A stretch of DNA of 64,000 nt from assembly GCA_963782345.1 (NCBI GenBank), contig CAWAJF010000005.1, positions 62,001 through 126,000 of the forward strand, in the 5' to 3' direction. Below, piece by piece: positions 17,092 through 25,833 of the stretch. A model generated the notes under the pieces. It did no database searches. It saw only the letters and a program-made list of their open reading frames with translations, and had not been told where the DNA came from. Numbering within the stretch: position 1 is the first letter of the stretch; every line of letters starts with the position of its first letter. The position numbers were made by a program, and so were the translations under genes. The stretch comes from DASUPK01 sp963782345. GTDB taxonomy: Bacteria; Actinomycetota; Thermoleophilia; Solirubrobacterales; 70-9.

Positions 17092-17922
17092 GTGGCGATG
17101 CCGCTATCGGAGCTTGGCGGGAAGCGACTCCCGTTCCTGCGCTGGTCGACGGTGCGCATGCTGCTGGGCATGCGGCGCCTGACGACCGAGTGGCAGGTGG
17201 GCGACGGCCGGGAGCTGGCGCTTGCCCGCCATGTCGAGGCCGAGGCTCGCCCTGGCGAGATCGAGCATGTGATCCGCGTCGTCGATGACTTCGCCTACCA
17301 TCGCAGCTTCCTGATCAACGTCGGCGATGAGAAGGGCGAGATCCTGGACGCGGCGATTCGGCGAACGAAGCCGCGCCAACTGCTCGAGCTCGGGACCTAC
17401 TGCGGCTACAGCGCTCTGCGTGCCGCGCGCGTGATGCCGGCAGAGGCGCGACTGGTGTCGATCGAGTTCAACGCGGCGAACGCGGCGATCGCACGCCGCA
17501 TCTGGGATCACGCCGGCGTCGGCGAGCAGCTGACGGTGCTCGTCGGGACTCTCGGCGACGGGGGTGCGACGATCGCCAGGCTCGAGGCCGAGCACGGCTT
17601 CTCCAGCGGATCGCTGGACTTCGTCTTCATCGACCACGACAAGTCCGCCTACCTGCCCGACCTGGGGCGGATGCTGGATCAAGGCTGGCTGCACCCCTGC
17701 TCGGTGGTCGTCGCCGACAACATCGGGCAGCCCGGCGTGCCAGACTACCGCGAGTTCATGCGCGCCGAGGAGGGCCGCACCTGGCGGACGAGAGAGCACG
17801 GAACCCACATCGAGTACCAGACGCTGCTCAAGGATCTGGTGCTGGAATCGGATTACCTGGGAAGCCGGCGAGGCGGAAGCCCTGTTCGGGCCGGGTATTG
17901 CTCGCGACGATCCCTGACATGA
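17092..17922 (+). CDS. SAM-dependent O-methyltransferase (catechol-O-methyltransferase-like)
   Basis: 276 residues from GTG 17092; ATG 17098 is equally likely. Landmarks: RQLLELGTYCGYSALRAARV (SAM motif I), RLVSIEFNAANAAIARRIWDHAG (acidic ribose contact), LDFVFIDHDKSAYLPDL (metal Asp), and VVADNIGQPGVPDYREFM (second metal Asp-Asn). This arrangement is typical of Mg-dependent small-molecule or COMT-type enzymes. A stretch of about 50 residues precedes the usual domain. The stop overlaps the next start (ATGA). Confidence 0.85.
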   Translation: MAMPLSELGGKRLPFLRWSTVRMLLGMRRLTTEWQVGDGRELALARHVEAEARPGEIEHVIRVVDDFAYHRSFLINVGDEKGEILDAAIRRTKPRQLLELGTYCGYSALRAARVMPAEARLVSIEFNAANAAIARRIWDHAGVGEQLTVLVGTLGDGGATIARLEAEHGFSSGSLDFVFIDHDKSAYLPDLGRMLDQGWLHPCSVVVADNIGQPGVPDYREFMRAEEGRTWRTREHGTHIEYQTLLKDLVLESDYLGSRRGGSPVRAGYCSRRSLT

Positions 17923-19100
17923 GCCCGCGGCGGCGGGGAGTCTCAGCCAGACCCCGGCAGGCTGTGCTGGCCTTCGTGGCGGCGAGCGTCGCGTTGCTCG
18001 CCGGCTCTGCCGCCCCGGCGCCAGCTGGCCCGGGCGTACTGAGGGTCCTGATCGTCGAGGCGATGTGCAACCCGAGCGCACCGGCGGTCACTTTGCGCGA
18101 TCAGATCCGCGGCGAGTCAGGCGGCTCGGTCCAGCTGTTCGACGGGGCCGCTGCGACCGTGACCGTTGCGCAGCTCAGCTCCTACGACGTCGTCGTGGCG
18201 ATGGGTGACTGCAGCTGGCTCGATCCTGTTGCGATGGGCGACAACCTCGCCGCCTACCAGGATGCGGGGGGCGTCGTCGTCGGAGCGGGCTCCGACTGGC
18301 GGGCCGCCACGGGCAGCACGCTCTCCGGCCGCTGGATCTCCGCCGGCTACTCGCCCTACGAGGTGGGCTCGAGTCCGGCCTTCGCCTACGACACTGTGGG
18401 GTGGCAGGACTCGGGCAATCCCCTTCTGTTCGGCATCCCGAGCTTCCAGGACGATGAGGGTGAAGGCCCCCTGTCCGCCTACTACCGCGACTCCGTATCA
18501 CTGGCCGGGGGCGCCGCACAGATCGCCAGGTGGACGGATGGAACCCCGGCGGTTGCGGTCAAGGGCCGCGCCGTGGGCCTCAACGCCTACGTCGGCGACC
18601 ACTACGGCTCGGCCGCTTGGAGGGGCAGCTTCGGCGCACTCGTCGTCAACGCCGCCCGTGTGCTGGGACGCCACACCCTGACCGTGGGCAAGCGGGGCAA
18701 CGGACGGGGCGTTGTGACCAGCGCACCCGCCGGCATCAGCTGCGGCAAGAGCTGCAGGGCGGACTACGTCGACGGCACGGAAGTGGAGCTCACGGCGACG
18801 GCGCACCGTCCCGCTGCGTTCACAGGTTGGGACGCCCCCGGATGCAGCCGCAAGGCGAGCTGCGCCGTCGCGATGAAAGCCTCCACGAGGGTCGTCGCCA
18901 CCTTCGTCGCCTGCGTCGTGCCGAGGCTGAAGGGCATCCGCCGCAAGGCCGCGGGCCGCCGGCTGAGGCATGCCCATTGCCGCCTCGGCAAGGTCAGGGG
19001 CAACGGCAGGAGGGTCATGAAGCAGAGCTTGAAGCCCGGCACCGTGCGGACGCCGGGCCGGAAGGTCAATTTGCGGCTGGGCAAGACCAAACCCGCCTGA
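17919..19100 (+). CDS. Secreted multidomain protein: ThuA-like domain, beta repeat, PASTA-like tail
   Basis: 393 residues from ATG 17919, coupled by ATGA overlap to the methyltransferase. Signal peptide to about residue 35 (AVLAFVAASVALLAGSAAPA). Residues about 38-230 resemble the glutamine-amidotransferase-like ThuA/DUF4350 fold (LRVLIVEAMCN, SYDVVVAMGDCSW). Next comes a bacterial beta-repeat module with four Cys (GRGVVTSAPAGISCGKSC, FTGWDAPGCSRKASCAV), then a basic PASTA-like domain (PRLKGIRRKAAGRRL). A PASTA tail suggests cell-wall contact. The catalytic role is unknown. Confidence 0.7.
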   Translation: MSPRRRGVSARPRQAVLAFVAASVALLAGSAAPAPAGPGVLRVLIVEAMCNPSAPAVTLRDQIRGESGGSVQLFDGAAATVTVAQLSSYDVVVAMGDCSWLDPVAMGDNLAAYQDAGGVVVGAGSDWRAATGSTLSGRWISAGYSPYEVGSSPAFAYDTVGWQDSGNPLLFGIPSFQDDEGEGPLSAYYRDSVSLAGGAAQIARWTDGTPAVAVKGRAVGLNAYVGDHYGSAAWRGSFGALVVNAARVLGRHTLTVGKRGNGRGVVTSAPAGISCGKSCRADYVDGTEVELTATAHRPAAFTGWDAPGCSRKASCAVAMKASTRVVATFVACVVPRLKGIRRKAAGRRLRHAHCRLGKVRGNGRRVMKQSLKPGTVRTPGRKVNLRLGKTKPA

Positions 19101-19131
19101 GGGGAGGGGGGTCGATAGCCCAGGGCTCCGT

Positions 19132-19277
19132 GGTACCAACCGTGGTACCGAACTGGGAGAAACTCAGCTGATCTCAGCTCATCCCAGGTTGCCTAAACAC
19201 GCCTGAGGACAGCGGAGGAAACTGCCCCGGGGCATCTCATAACCCGAAGGTCGCGAGTTCGAATCCCGCCCCCGCTA
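19132..19277 (+). repeat. tRNA-like dispersed repeat, copy D (full length)
   Basis: Complete unit: GGTACC-AACCGT-GGTACC (19132-19149), an imperfect CAGCTGATCTCAGCTC hairpin, TTGCCTAAACACGCCTGAGG, then the 67-nt tRNA-like module 19211-19277 with AGCGGAG/CCCCGCT acceptor arm, CGGG/CCCG stem around the loop GCATCTCATAA, and the T-arm (GCGAG/CCCGC, one mismatch). Its length and its enlarged anticodon loop agree with copy C, which shows common descent from an already degenerate tRNA. Confidence 0.8.
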
Positions 19278-19281
19278 CTCC

Positions 19282-19310
19282 ACGAAAGGCCCGGAATCCC
19301 GGGCCTTTCG
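19282..19310 (+). terminator. Rho-independent terminator after copy D
   Basis: CGAAAGGCCCGG, loop AAT, CCCGGGCCTTTCG. The stem is near-perfect and reads equally in both directions, so it could stop the secreted-protein gene on + and the P450 gene on -. Confidence 0.8.
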
Positions 19311-19361
19311 TTCGCTCGGGCCTTGGTCGCAATGCGGGTGTCTGGCTCCGCTGGCTTCCGC

Positions 19362-20678
19362 TCACGGCCGCGGGCTGACGATCACCGGCGTCCCCCGCCG
19401 TGGTGAGAAGGTGATGTTGCGTCGCGCTATCCCCTCCGGCCGGCGGCGCGCGCCGCGCAGCTCGCAGCGGCGAAGCGTCTCGCGGAGGACGATGCGCATC
19501 TCGAACTCGGCGAACGAGGCCCCCAGGCAGCGGCGAACCCCACCGCCGAACGGGATCCAGGCATAGGTCTCGGGCCCCTCTTCGAGGAACCGCTCGGGCC
19601 GGAACTCGAGCGGCGCCGGGTAGAGGTCCTCCCGGGTGTGTGTCAGCCAGATCGCGGGGGTCACGTCGGTGCCCGGCGGAAGCGTGAATCCGTTCACCCG
19701 CAGCTCGCTTCGCAGGCGGCGCCCGGCGAGCGGGATCACCGGGCGCAGGCGCAGGGACTCGGCGATCACCGCCCGCAAATAGGCCTCCTCGCCCGCGTCC
19801 AGCTCGGACCGCAGGCGCTCGAGGGTCGCGGGATGACGCAGGAGCAGGTCGAAGGTCCATGCAAGTCCCGTCGCCGTGGTCTCGTGCCCAGCGAGGAGCA
19901 GGGTCATGAGCTGGTCGCGAAGCTCTGCGTCGCTCATCGACTCGCCGTCCTCGAAGCGGGCGGCGACGAGCATCGAGAGGATGTCCTCGCGGCTTTCGAG
20001 GTTCGGGTCGGCGCGACGCTCGGCAACCTCGGCGGCCAAGAGCTCGCCGATCTCGGCGTTGCGACGCCTCAGCGCGGCGAGCGGGTCGCGCCCGCCGAAG
20101 CGGCGGGAGAGCAGGACCCGCAATTGCAGCACCGGCGAGGTGGTCTGGGAGAGCAGTTCGGAGAGCAGCCCTCGCAGGCGCGCGACGCGCCCGGGGTCAC
20201 TCACACCGAAGACGGCGCGCATGATCACCTCAAGCGTCAGCGCCTGCATCCGTGGGTGGATCGGGAAGGCTTCGCCAGTAGGCCAGCTGTCGATCTCGCG
20301 GTTGGTGAGCTGCTCGATGATCGACTCGTAGGCGCGCATCCGCTCGCCATGAAAGGAAGGAAGCATCAGCCGCCTTCGCGCGAGGTGCTCGTCGCCCTCG
20401 AGCAGCAGGATCGAGCGCGGCCCCACCACGGGTTCGAGGCTGATGCTGCGCCCCGGGGGCAGGCCGTTCTCGCGCCCTCGGTACAGCGCTCGTATCGCCT
20501 CAGGGTCCGACAACATCACCATCGGCGTCTTGAAGCCGATGAAGCTCACGCTGAACGCGTCGCCGTGGCGTCGCCGGCACGAGTTCATGAACTCGATCGG
20601 GCGATACAGCCAGTTCAGGGTCTGCACGGCCGGGGGCGCTGCTGGTCCGGGGGGGAGCGTCACTTGCACCTGCAGCAT
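19362..20678 (-). CDS. Cytochrome P450
   Basis: 438 residues. Family landmarks: I-helix LLLAGHETTATGLAW, K-helix ESLRLRPV (ExxR), PERF in FRPERFLEEG, and heme loop AWIPFGGGVRRCLGASFAEFE with the axial Cys. It is a soluble-type monooxygenase without an N-terminal membrane anchor. The start ATG 20678 lies one base after the stop of the amine oxidase gene, so the two form an operon. The substrate is unknown; CYP family cannot be set without a database. Confidence 0.93.
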   Translation of the reverse strand: MLQVQVTLPPGPAAPPAVQTLNWLYRPIEFMNSCRRRHGDAFSVSFIGFKTPMVMLSDPEAIRALYRGRENGLPPGRSISLEPVVGPRSILLLEGDEHLARRRLMLPSFHGERMRAYESIIEQLTNREIDSWPTGEAFPIHPRMQALTLEVIMRAVFGVSDPGRVARLRGLLSELLSQTTSPVLQLRVLLSRRFGGRDPLAALRRRNAEIGELLAAEVAERRADPNLESREDILSMLVAARFEDGESMSDAELRDQLMTLLLAGHETTATGLAWTFDLLLRHPATLERLRSELDAGEEAYLRAVIAESLRLRPVIPLAGRRLRSELRVNGFTLPPGTDVTPAIWLTHTREDLYPAPLEFRPERFLEEGPETYAWIPFGGGVRRCLGASFAEFEMRIVLRETLRRCELRGARRRPEGIARRNITFSPRRGTPVIVSPRP

Positions 20679-20679
20679 C

Positions 20680-21897
20680 TCAATTCGGGCCCGGCGAAGG
20701 AGAGGCGAGGATCTGCTCGGCCGCCCGGCGTCCGCTCCGAAGCGCCCCCTCCATCAGTCCGTGCCACTCGCCGGCTGTGTGCTCGCCGGCGAAGAACAGC
20801 GGGCCAATCGGCTGCACCAGGTCGTCGTCGCGAAGCGGCGAGGACAGGCCGCGCGCCGAGTAGGAGCCGCGCACCCAGGGGTCGTCGTGCCAGCTCGACA
20901 GCAGGGCGCTGCTGGGATCGATGTCCAAATCCGCGCGAAGCGCGACTACGGCAGCGATCCAGCGCTCGACCTCGTCCGCCCCGCCGAGGGCATCGATCGC
21001 GGACCTCGTGCCCGTGTAGCCGACCAGGAACGGAGCGGGCTCACCATCCGCGCCCAGCTGCGTGTAGGACCAGAAGCAGCCGGCTATGGACATGATCGCG
21101 GTGGGCGGCGCAGGTGAGCGAAGGCGCAGGAAGAGCTTCGAGTTCTGGCCGTAGGTGACCGCGCGCAGCGCCTCAGCGGTCGCGCCCTCGAGTGGAGGGT
21201 CGAACTCGATCTCTGCGAGCGGCGCAGTGGGGATGGCGATCACGACCGCGCCGGCCTCGATCTCGTCGTCATCCGTGGCGACATTCACTGCGCCCTGCGA
21301 CCAGCGCACCCGCCGCACTGGCGAGGCGAGGTGCATCGCAGCGCCGAGCTCGGCCGCGAGCGCCTCAGCGAGCCGCATGTTTCCCCCGTTCAGCGTGTGG
21401 TTCTCGAAATCGCCGAAGGTCGACGCTCCCTCGTCCAGCACCGAGCCCGCGAGGTCGTCAGGCGGATGGCCGTTCGAGATCGCCAGCCGCGTCCGAATCA
21501 CCGCCTCGACGGGCGCGTCCAGGCCCAGAGCGGCGATCGCGTCGGCGGCGCTCGCGGCGTTCGCCGGCGCCCCCTCGGCGAGGCGCTCGAAGGCGACCTC
21601 AAGAGCGGTCTGGGGCACGGCCTCCTCGCCGACGGAAATCCGCCGCCCGTAGGGCGTCCCCTTGAGCACGAGCGGGATCCCGAACCGCTCGGCCAGCCCC
21701 TTCATCAAGTCGTACCCGGGCAGGATGAACTCGGCGCCGCGCTCGACGATCGCCCCATCGCCGAAGGGCACCGACCAGACCCGGCCCCCCACGCGGTCGC
21801 GGGCCTCGAGCACGGTCACCTCGGCTCCGTCGGCGCGCAGGGTTTCGGCCGCAGCGAGGCCCGCAAAGCCAGCGCCGATGACGACGACCCGCTTCAC
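20680..21897 (-). CDS. Flavin-dependent amine oxidase / FAD oxidoreductase
   Basis: 405 residues. N-terminal FAD-binding VVVIGAGFAGLAAAETLRAD, then VLEARDRVGGRVWSV (the RxGGR motif of monoamine oxidases, phytoene desaturases and similar). C-terminal FAD contact GPLFFAGEHTAGEWHGLMEGA. GTG 21897 is preceded by GGGGGAG. Co-transcribed with the P450 one base downstream, which suggests the two act on the same compound; this is inference. Could equally be a polyamine or other substrate oxidase. Confidence 0.88.
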   Translation of the reverse strand: MKRVVVIGAGFAGLAAAETLRADGAEVTVLEARDRVGGRVWSVPFGDGAIVERGAEFILPGYDLMKGLAERFGIPLVLKGTPYGRRISVGEEAVPQTALEVAFERLAEGAPANAASAADAIAALGLDAPVEAVIRTRLAISNGHPPDDLAGSVLDEGASTFGDFENHTLNGGNMRLAEALAAELGAAMHLASPVRRVRWSQGAVNVATDDDEIEAGAVVIAIPTAPLAEIEFDPPLEGATAEALRAVTYGQNSKLFLRLRSPAPPTAIMSIAGCFWSYTQLGADGEPAPFLVGYTGTRSAIDALGGADEVERWIAAVVALRADLDIDPSSALLSSWHDDPWVRGSYSARGLSSPLRDDDLVQPIGPLFFAGEHTAGEWHGLMEGALRSGRRAAEQILASPSPGPN

Positions 21898-22029
21898 GCG
21901 TCTCCCCCCAGCTCACGCTTCACGGTCGGGATCCTCCCAGGCCTTTCGTTTGCCGACGCCGCTCAGAGCCGGCAATCGGTGGCCGGAAGCCTGAGGCTAC
22001 GGGGACAGGTTCCTACGCAAGGAGAGAAG

Positions 22030-22240
22030 ATGGCAGACGGCGTCTATCGAGTCCGAAGTGGTCGGAGTCAGCTCGGATTCGTGGGAGCAGGCGACCAAGA
22101 ACGCGGTTGAGAAAGTCAGCGAGACCGTCCGCGACCTGCGAATCGCCGAGGTTATTCGCCAGGATGTGACGATCGAGGGCGGAAAGGTTTCCGAGTTCCG
22201 CACACGGCTTGGAATCTCGTTCAAGTACGACAAGGAGTAG
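22030..22240 (+). pseudogene. Dodecin, frameshifted second copy
   Basis: Near-duplicate of the dodecin at 25511, including the AAGGAGAGA leader and the preceding GAGGCTACGGGG block. After the codons MADGVYRV, two bases (AC) present in the intact copy are missing at 22053/22054, throwing the rest out of frame. The dodecin body continues in the next frame (VGVSSDSWEQATKNAVEK to FKYDKE, stop 22240). A shortened protein starting at GTG 22058 would lack the first beta strand of this three-stranded fold. Confidence 0.8.
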
Positions 22241-22308
22241 GGCCTCGGCTTCCCCGGGGCCGCCAGGTCAAACAGGCGGCCCTTGAGTCCCGCATCCGAG
22301 GGCTCCGT

Positions 22309-22454
<146 letters not shown>

Positions 22455-22462
22455 CTCACGAA

Positions 22463-22481
22463 AGCCCTCCAAACGAGGGCT
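22463..22481 (+). terminator. Terminator after copy E
   Basis: AGCCCTC, loop CAAAC, GAGGGCT. The stem sequence differs from those after copies A, D and F but sits at the same distance from the T-arm, which suggests compensatory change or replacement. Confidence 0.6.
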
Positions 22482-22508
22482 CGTAGCTTCGACAGGCAGC
22501 TCGAGATC

Positions 22509-23711
22509 TCAGAGAACCCTGGCCGCACAGGTTCGCGCCGCGCCGCTCAGTCGCAGGATGCCCAGGTCGCCGATCGCGGTCGTGAAGTTGCCGATATGGC
22601 CGCTGACGAAGCCGAACGAGATTCCCGTGTCCGGGTCGCCCCAGCCGCCGCCTCCTCCGAAGCCAAAATGACCGAGGGCGCGCGGCGCGGGCGCTCCCAA
22701 CCCGAAGGCGTGATGGAAGCCGAGCCGCCAGCGCATCCGGATCCCGAGGACCAGGTCGAGCTCGCGGGTCTGCACTCGGCCGACTCGCTCGACCGTCTCG
22801 GGTGAGAGGAACCGGGTTCCGTCTGCCGCGACCCCCCCGTTGGCGAGCGGCACGTAGAGGCGTGCCAGTCCGTCCGCGCTCAGTGCCCCGTTCACCGCGG
22901 GCATCTCGGTGTGCCAGATCAGCGGGTCGGAGCCCCGGCAGATCCGTTCGAAGCCGGGCGCGTGCAGGGCGCGGAAGCCCGCTTGGGTGATGGGAAGCCA
23001 GCCGAGCAGCGGTGTCGCCGCGACACCGAGCGCGGTGTAGATCCGGAGGGACGAGCCCACCATCTCGGCCGGGGGTCGGCTCGGGAGGCCGATCTCCAGC
23101 CCGCTGGTGCCGAGCGGCTCGGCGAGTTCGGTCCGCACGAGATCCCGCATGCCCTTGCCGGTGACCGCGCGGGCCAGGCCCGACGCGAGCCAGCCGAAGG
23201 TGATCGCGTGGTAGGCGGGACGCCCGGGCGGGCCCTCCGGCACGGCGGCAGCGAGCCGTTTCTCCATCCCGAGGTGGTCGATGAGGTCGTGCTCGTCGAG
23301 CGCCACGGACTGGACGTCGTAAAGGCCGGCACGATGGCTGAGCAGCTCGCGGACCGTGATCTGGTCCTTTCCCCGCGCGGCGAATTCGGGCCAGAAGGTC
23401 GCGACAGGCTCGTCGAAGTCGAGCAGGCCACGGTCGGCGAGCCGATGGATGACCATCGCCGCCAGGCCCTTGGTCGCCGAGAAGGCGAGCGCCTGGGTCT
23501 CGGGGCGCCAGAGGCGGGTTCGCGCGCGGTCCTCCCAGCCGATACGGAGGTCGGCGAGCACGCGGTCCCCGGCGCGAACGACGAGGGCGCCGCCGCGGCC
23601 GCGCGCCATCAGCCTCCGGAACTTCTCGGCCAGCGGCTCAAAGCCGGCCTCCACCGTGTTGGGAGGCGCGGCCACGGGGTTCGTCTGGGGTGTCTCGGAG
23701 GCGGTCGCCAC
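22509..23711 (-). CDS. Serine hydrolase, beta-lactamase/esterase class C-like
   Basis: 400 residues from GTG 23711, no signal peptide. Motif SATKGLAAM carries the SxxK catalytic Ser-Lys; YHAITFGWLASG supplies the second-motif Tyr; the C-terminal GHFGFGGGGGWGDP stands where beta-lactamases have KTG (here HFG). These features fit EstB-type esterases and D-Ala-D-Ala-peptidase relatives rather than antibiotic-hydrolysing enzymes. Natural substrate unknown. Upstream gene on + is the WS/DGAT acyltransferase, read in the opposite direction. Confidence 0.85.
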   Translation of the reverse strand: MATASETPQTNPVAAPPNTVEAGFEPLAEKFRRLMARGRGGALVVRAGDRVLADLRIGWEDRARTRLWRPETQALAFSATKGLAAMVIHRLADRGLLDFDEPVATFWPEFAARGKDQITVRELLSHRAGLYDVQSVALDEHDLIDHLGMEKRLAAAVPEGPPGRPAYHAITFGWLASGLARAVTGKGMRDLVRTELAEPLGTSGLEIGLPSRPPAEMVGSSLRIYTALGVAATPLLGWLPITQAGFRALHAPGFERICRGSDPLIWHTEMPAVNGALSADGLARLYVPLANGGVAADGTRFLSPETVERVGRVQTRELDLVLGIRMRWRLGFHHAFGLGAPAPRALGHFGFGGGGGWGDPDTGISFGFVSGHIGNFTTAIGDLGILRLSGAARTCAARVL

Positions 23712-23810
23712 GAATCGAGTCTATGTAGGCGCCAACACGGCGGAAGTGGGACCATCTTGCGGAGTCGCGATTGGAGGTGAACGAAGGATGAGGTTGGCCG
23801 CGGGGTCAGC

Positions 23811-25208
23811 GTGAGCGATCACTTGACCGCCCTCGACGCTGCATTCCTTGAGTTGGAAGAGGGCGATTCGTCAGCCCACATGCATATCGGCTGGACGATG
23901 GTCTTCGATCCCCTGCCCGAGGGCGGCACGCCGACGGTCGAGGATGTCCGCCGGCTGCTGGACGCGCGCCTCTCACTTCTGCCCCGCTTTCGCCGCCGGC
24001 TGTCGCCGCCGGACATCGGCGCCCTGAGCTGGCCGACCTGGGTCGCCGACGAGGAGTTCGAGATCGCCGCTCACGTGCCGCACGCCACCATCCCGGAGCC
24101 GGGCGGTCAGGGGGAGCTGCTCGAGTGGCTCGCCGGCTTCTACTCCCGGCGTCTCGACCGCACGCGCCCGCTGTGGGAGATGACGCTGCTCGACGGGCTG
24201 CGCGACGGGAGATGGGCGATTGCCGTCAAGGTCCACCACTGCCTGGTGGACGGGGTGAGCGGTACCTCGGTGGTTGGGCTGATGCTCGATCCCGAGCCCG
24301 AGCCGGGCCCCGAGTCGAAGGGGATGCTGGAGGGATTCCAGCCTCCGCCTGACGTCGAGGACGGCATCTACGGCCCCCTCTCGCTGGTCACCCGCGGCGT
24401 CCGTGCCGGCGTGGATCTCGCGCTTCACCCGCGAAAGCTGCGAGAACTGCTCTCCCGCTCGCGCGGAATAGCCGAGCTGCTGGTGCGCGATGAGCTGCGA
24501 GGTGCGCCCCGGACGAGCCTCAACGTCCCGATCGGGCGCAACCGACGTGTGGCCGAGGTCTCGGTTCGGCTGGAGGAGCTGAAGGCGATCAAGCGCGAGC
24601 TGGGCGGGACCGTGAACGACGTTGCCCTCGCCGCGTCGGTGGGCGGTCTTCGCCGGCTGCTCGAGTCGCGGGGGGAAGAGCCGGATCGGAGGGGGCTGCG
24701 TGCGATGGTTCCGGTCAGCGTGCGAGAGGCCAGCCAGGCCCTGGCGCTCGGCAACCGGGTCAGTTCGTTGTTCGTGGAGCTGCCGGCCGCCGAAGCCGAC
24801 CCCCATGAGCGCTACCGACAGACCATGACGGCAACGGAGGCGTTGAAGGGAGGCAAGCAGGCCGCCGGCGCCGAGTCGCTGGTGGACATCGCCGGGCTCG
24901 CCCCACCCGTCCTACATGCGGCCGTCGCCCGTCTCTCCTACACGCCCCGCCTGTTCAACGTCACGATCACGAATGTGCGCGGTTCGCCGACGACGCTGTA
25001 CGCGTTCGGCGTGCCCCTGCGCCACATCTTCCCTCTCGTGCCGATCTTCGCCTACCACGCGGTCGGCATCGCGGTCGTCAGCTACGACGGCGAGGTGGTG
25101 TTCGGGCTCAATGCCGACCACGATACGGTTCCCGACCTCGAGATTCTCGCGCGCGGAATCGCCGACTCGCTCGCCGAGCTGCGGGAACTGGCGGGTAGCC
25201 ACGTCTAG
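23811..25208 (+). CDS. Wax ester synthase / diacylglycerol acyltransferase (WS/DGAT), copy 1
   Basis: 465 residues from GTG 23811. Acyl-CoA-dependent esterification of long-chain alcohols or diacylglycerol for storage lipid. Catalytic motif VHHCLVDGVSG (HHxxxDG) near residue 145, N-terminal LTALDAAFLELE, PLWEMTLLDGL, and late NVTITNVRGSP and YDGEVVFGLNAD. Full family length. A second paralogue lies at 49002. Both support a storage-lipid capacity, along with the patatin and thioesterase genes. Confidence 0.92.
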   Translation: MSDHLTALDAAFLELEEGDSSAHMHIGWTMVFDPLPEGGTPTVEDVRRLLDARLSLLPRFRRRLSPPDIGALSWPTWVADEEFEIAAHVPHATIPEPGGQGELLEWLAGFYSRRLDRTRPLWEMTLLDGLRDGRWAIAVKVHHCLVDGVSGTSVVGLMLDPEPEPGPESKGMLEGFQPPPDVEDGIYGPLSLVTRGVRAGVDLALHPRKLRELLSRSRGIAELLVRDELRGAPRTSLNVPIGRNRRVAEVSVRLEELKAIKRELGGTVNDVALAASVGGLRRLLESRGEEPDRRGLRAMVPVSVREASQALALGNRVSSLFVELPAAEADPHERYRQTMTATEALKGGKQAAGAESLVDIAGLAPPVLHAAVARLSYTPRLFNVTITNVRGSPTTLYAFGVPLRHIFPLVPIFAYHAVGIAVVSYDGEVVFGLNADHDTVPDLEILARGIADSLAELRELAGSHV

Positions 25209-25234
25209 GGGCCACAAGTAGGAAAGGCACGCGC

Positions 25235-25381
25235 CGAGGTGCCAGCGGTGGTCCGAACTGAGCGAAGCTGACCTGATCTCAGCTCGTCGCACGTTGCGTA
25301 ACCGCGCCTGAGGGCACCGGACGAGCCCCCCCGGGGGCATCTCATAACCGCAGGTCGCGGGTTCGAATCCCGCCCCCGCTG
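25235..25381 (+). repeat. tRNA-like dispersed repeat, copy F
   Basis: The dyad is degenerate (GAGGTGCCAGCGGTGGTCCG in place of the two GGTACC), then CTGATCTCAGCTCG, TTGCGTAACCGCGCCTGAGG, then GGGGGCATCTCATAACC, AGGTC, intact T-arm and CCCCGCT. The discriminator is G instead of A. The anticodon stem 3' side reads CCGC rather than CCCGA, a further loss. Confidence 0.75.
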
Positions 25382-25386
25382 CTTCA

Positions 25387-25413
25387 CGAAAGGCCCGCCG
25401 ATGCGGGCCTTTC
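25387..25413 (+). terminator. Rho-independent terminator after copy F
   Basis: CGAAAGGCCCGC, loop CGA, then TGCGGGCCTTTCG. Placed downstream of the WS/DGAT gene and before dodecin. Confidence 0.8.
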
Positions 25414-25510
25414 GTTTGTCGGCGATGTCGTGACTGCGCTCGAAGCGGGTACGTGGGGGCTGGAAGTGTGAGGCTACGGGGCCACCGGTCCCTACCCCAA
25501 GGAGAGATGG

Positions 25511-25723
25511 ATGGCAGACAGGGTCTATCGAGTCACCGAAGTGGTCGGCGTCAGCTCGGATTCGTGGGAGCAGGCGACCAAGAACGCAGTGGAGAAAGTG
25601 AGCGAGACCGTGCGGGACCTGCGCATCGCGGAGGTCGTTCGCCAGGACGTGACGATCGACGGCGGAAAGGTCTCCGAGTTCCGCATCCGGCTCGGGGTCT
25701 CGTTCAAGTACGACAAGGAGTAG
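25511..25723 (+). CDS. Dodecin family flavin-binding protein
   Basis: 70 residues, the usual dodecin length. ATG 25511 follows CAAGGAGAGATGG. The sequence shows VYRVTEVVGVSSDSWEQATK (first strand and helix, with the Trp that stacks on the isoalloxazine ring), then VEKVSETVRDLRIAEVVRQD and the closing strands VTIDGGKVSEFRIRLGVSF. Dodecins form hollow dodecamers that buffer FMN, riboflavin or CoA. A frameshifted copy lies at 22030. The leader carries a block, GAGGCTACGGGG, shared with that copy. Confidence 0.92.
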   Translation: MADRVYRVTEVVGVSSDSWEQATKNAVEKVSETVRDLRIAEVVRQDVTIDGGKVSEFRIRLGVSFKYDKE

Positions 25724-25833
25724 CGGCTCGATCCCCGGGGGCCGCTGGTCAGTGGCGGTCCTCGGGACTTGCCCCGCAGTGCGGGGAGTTCCACCGTCTC
25801 CTACGGACGCTCCGCCACTAGGCTGACCTTGGA

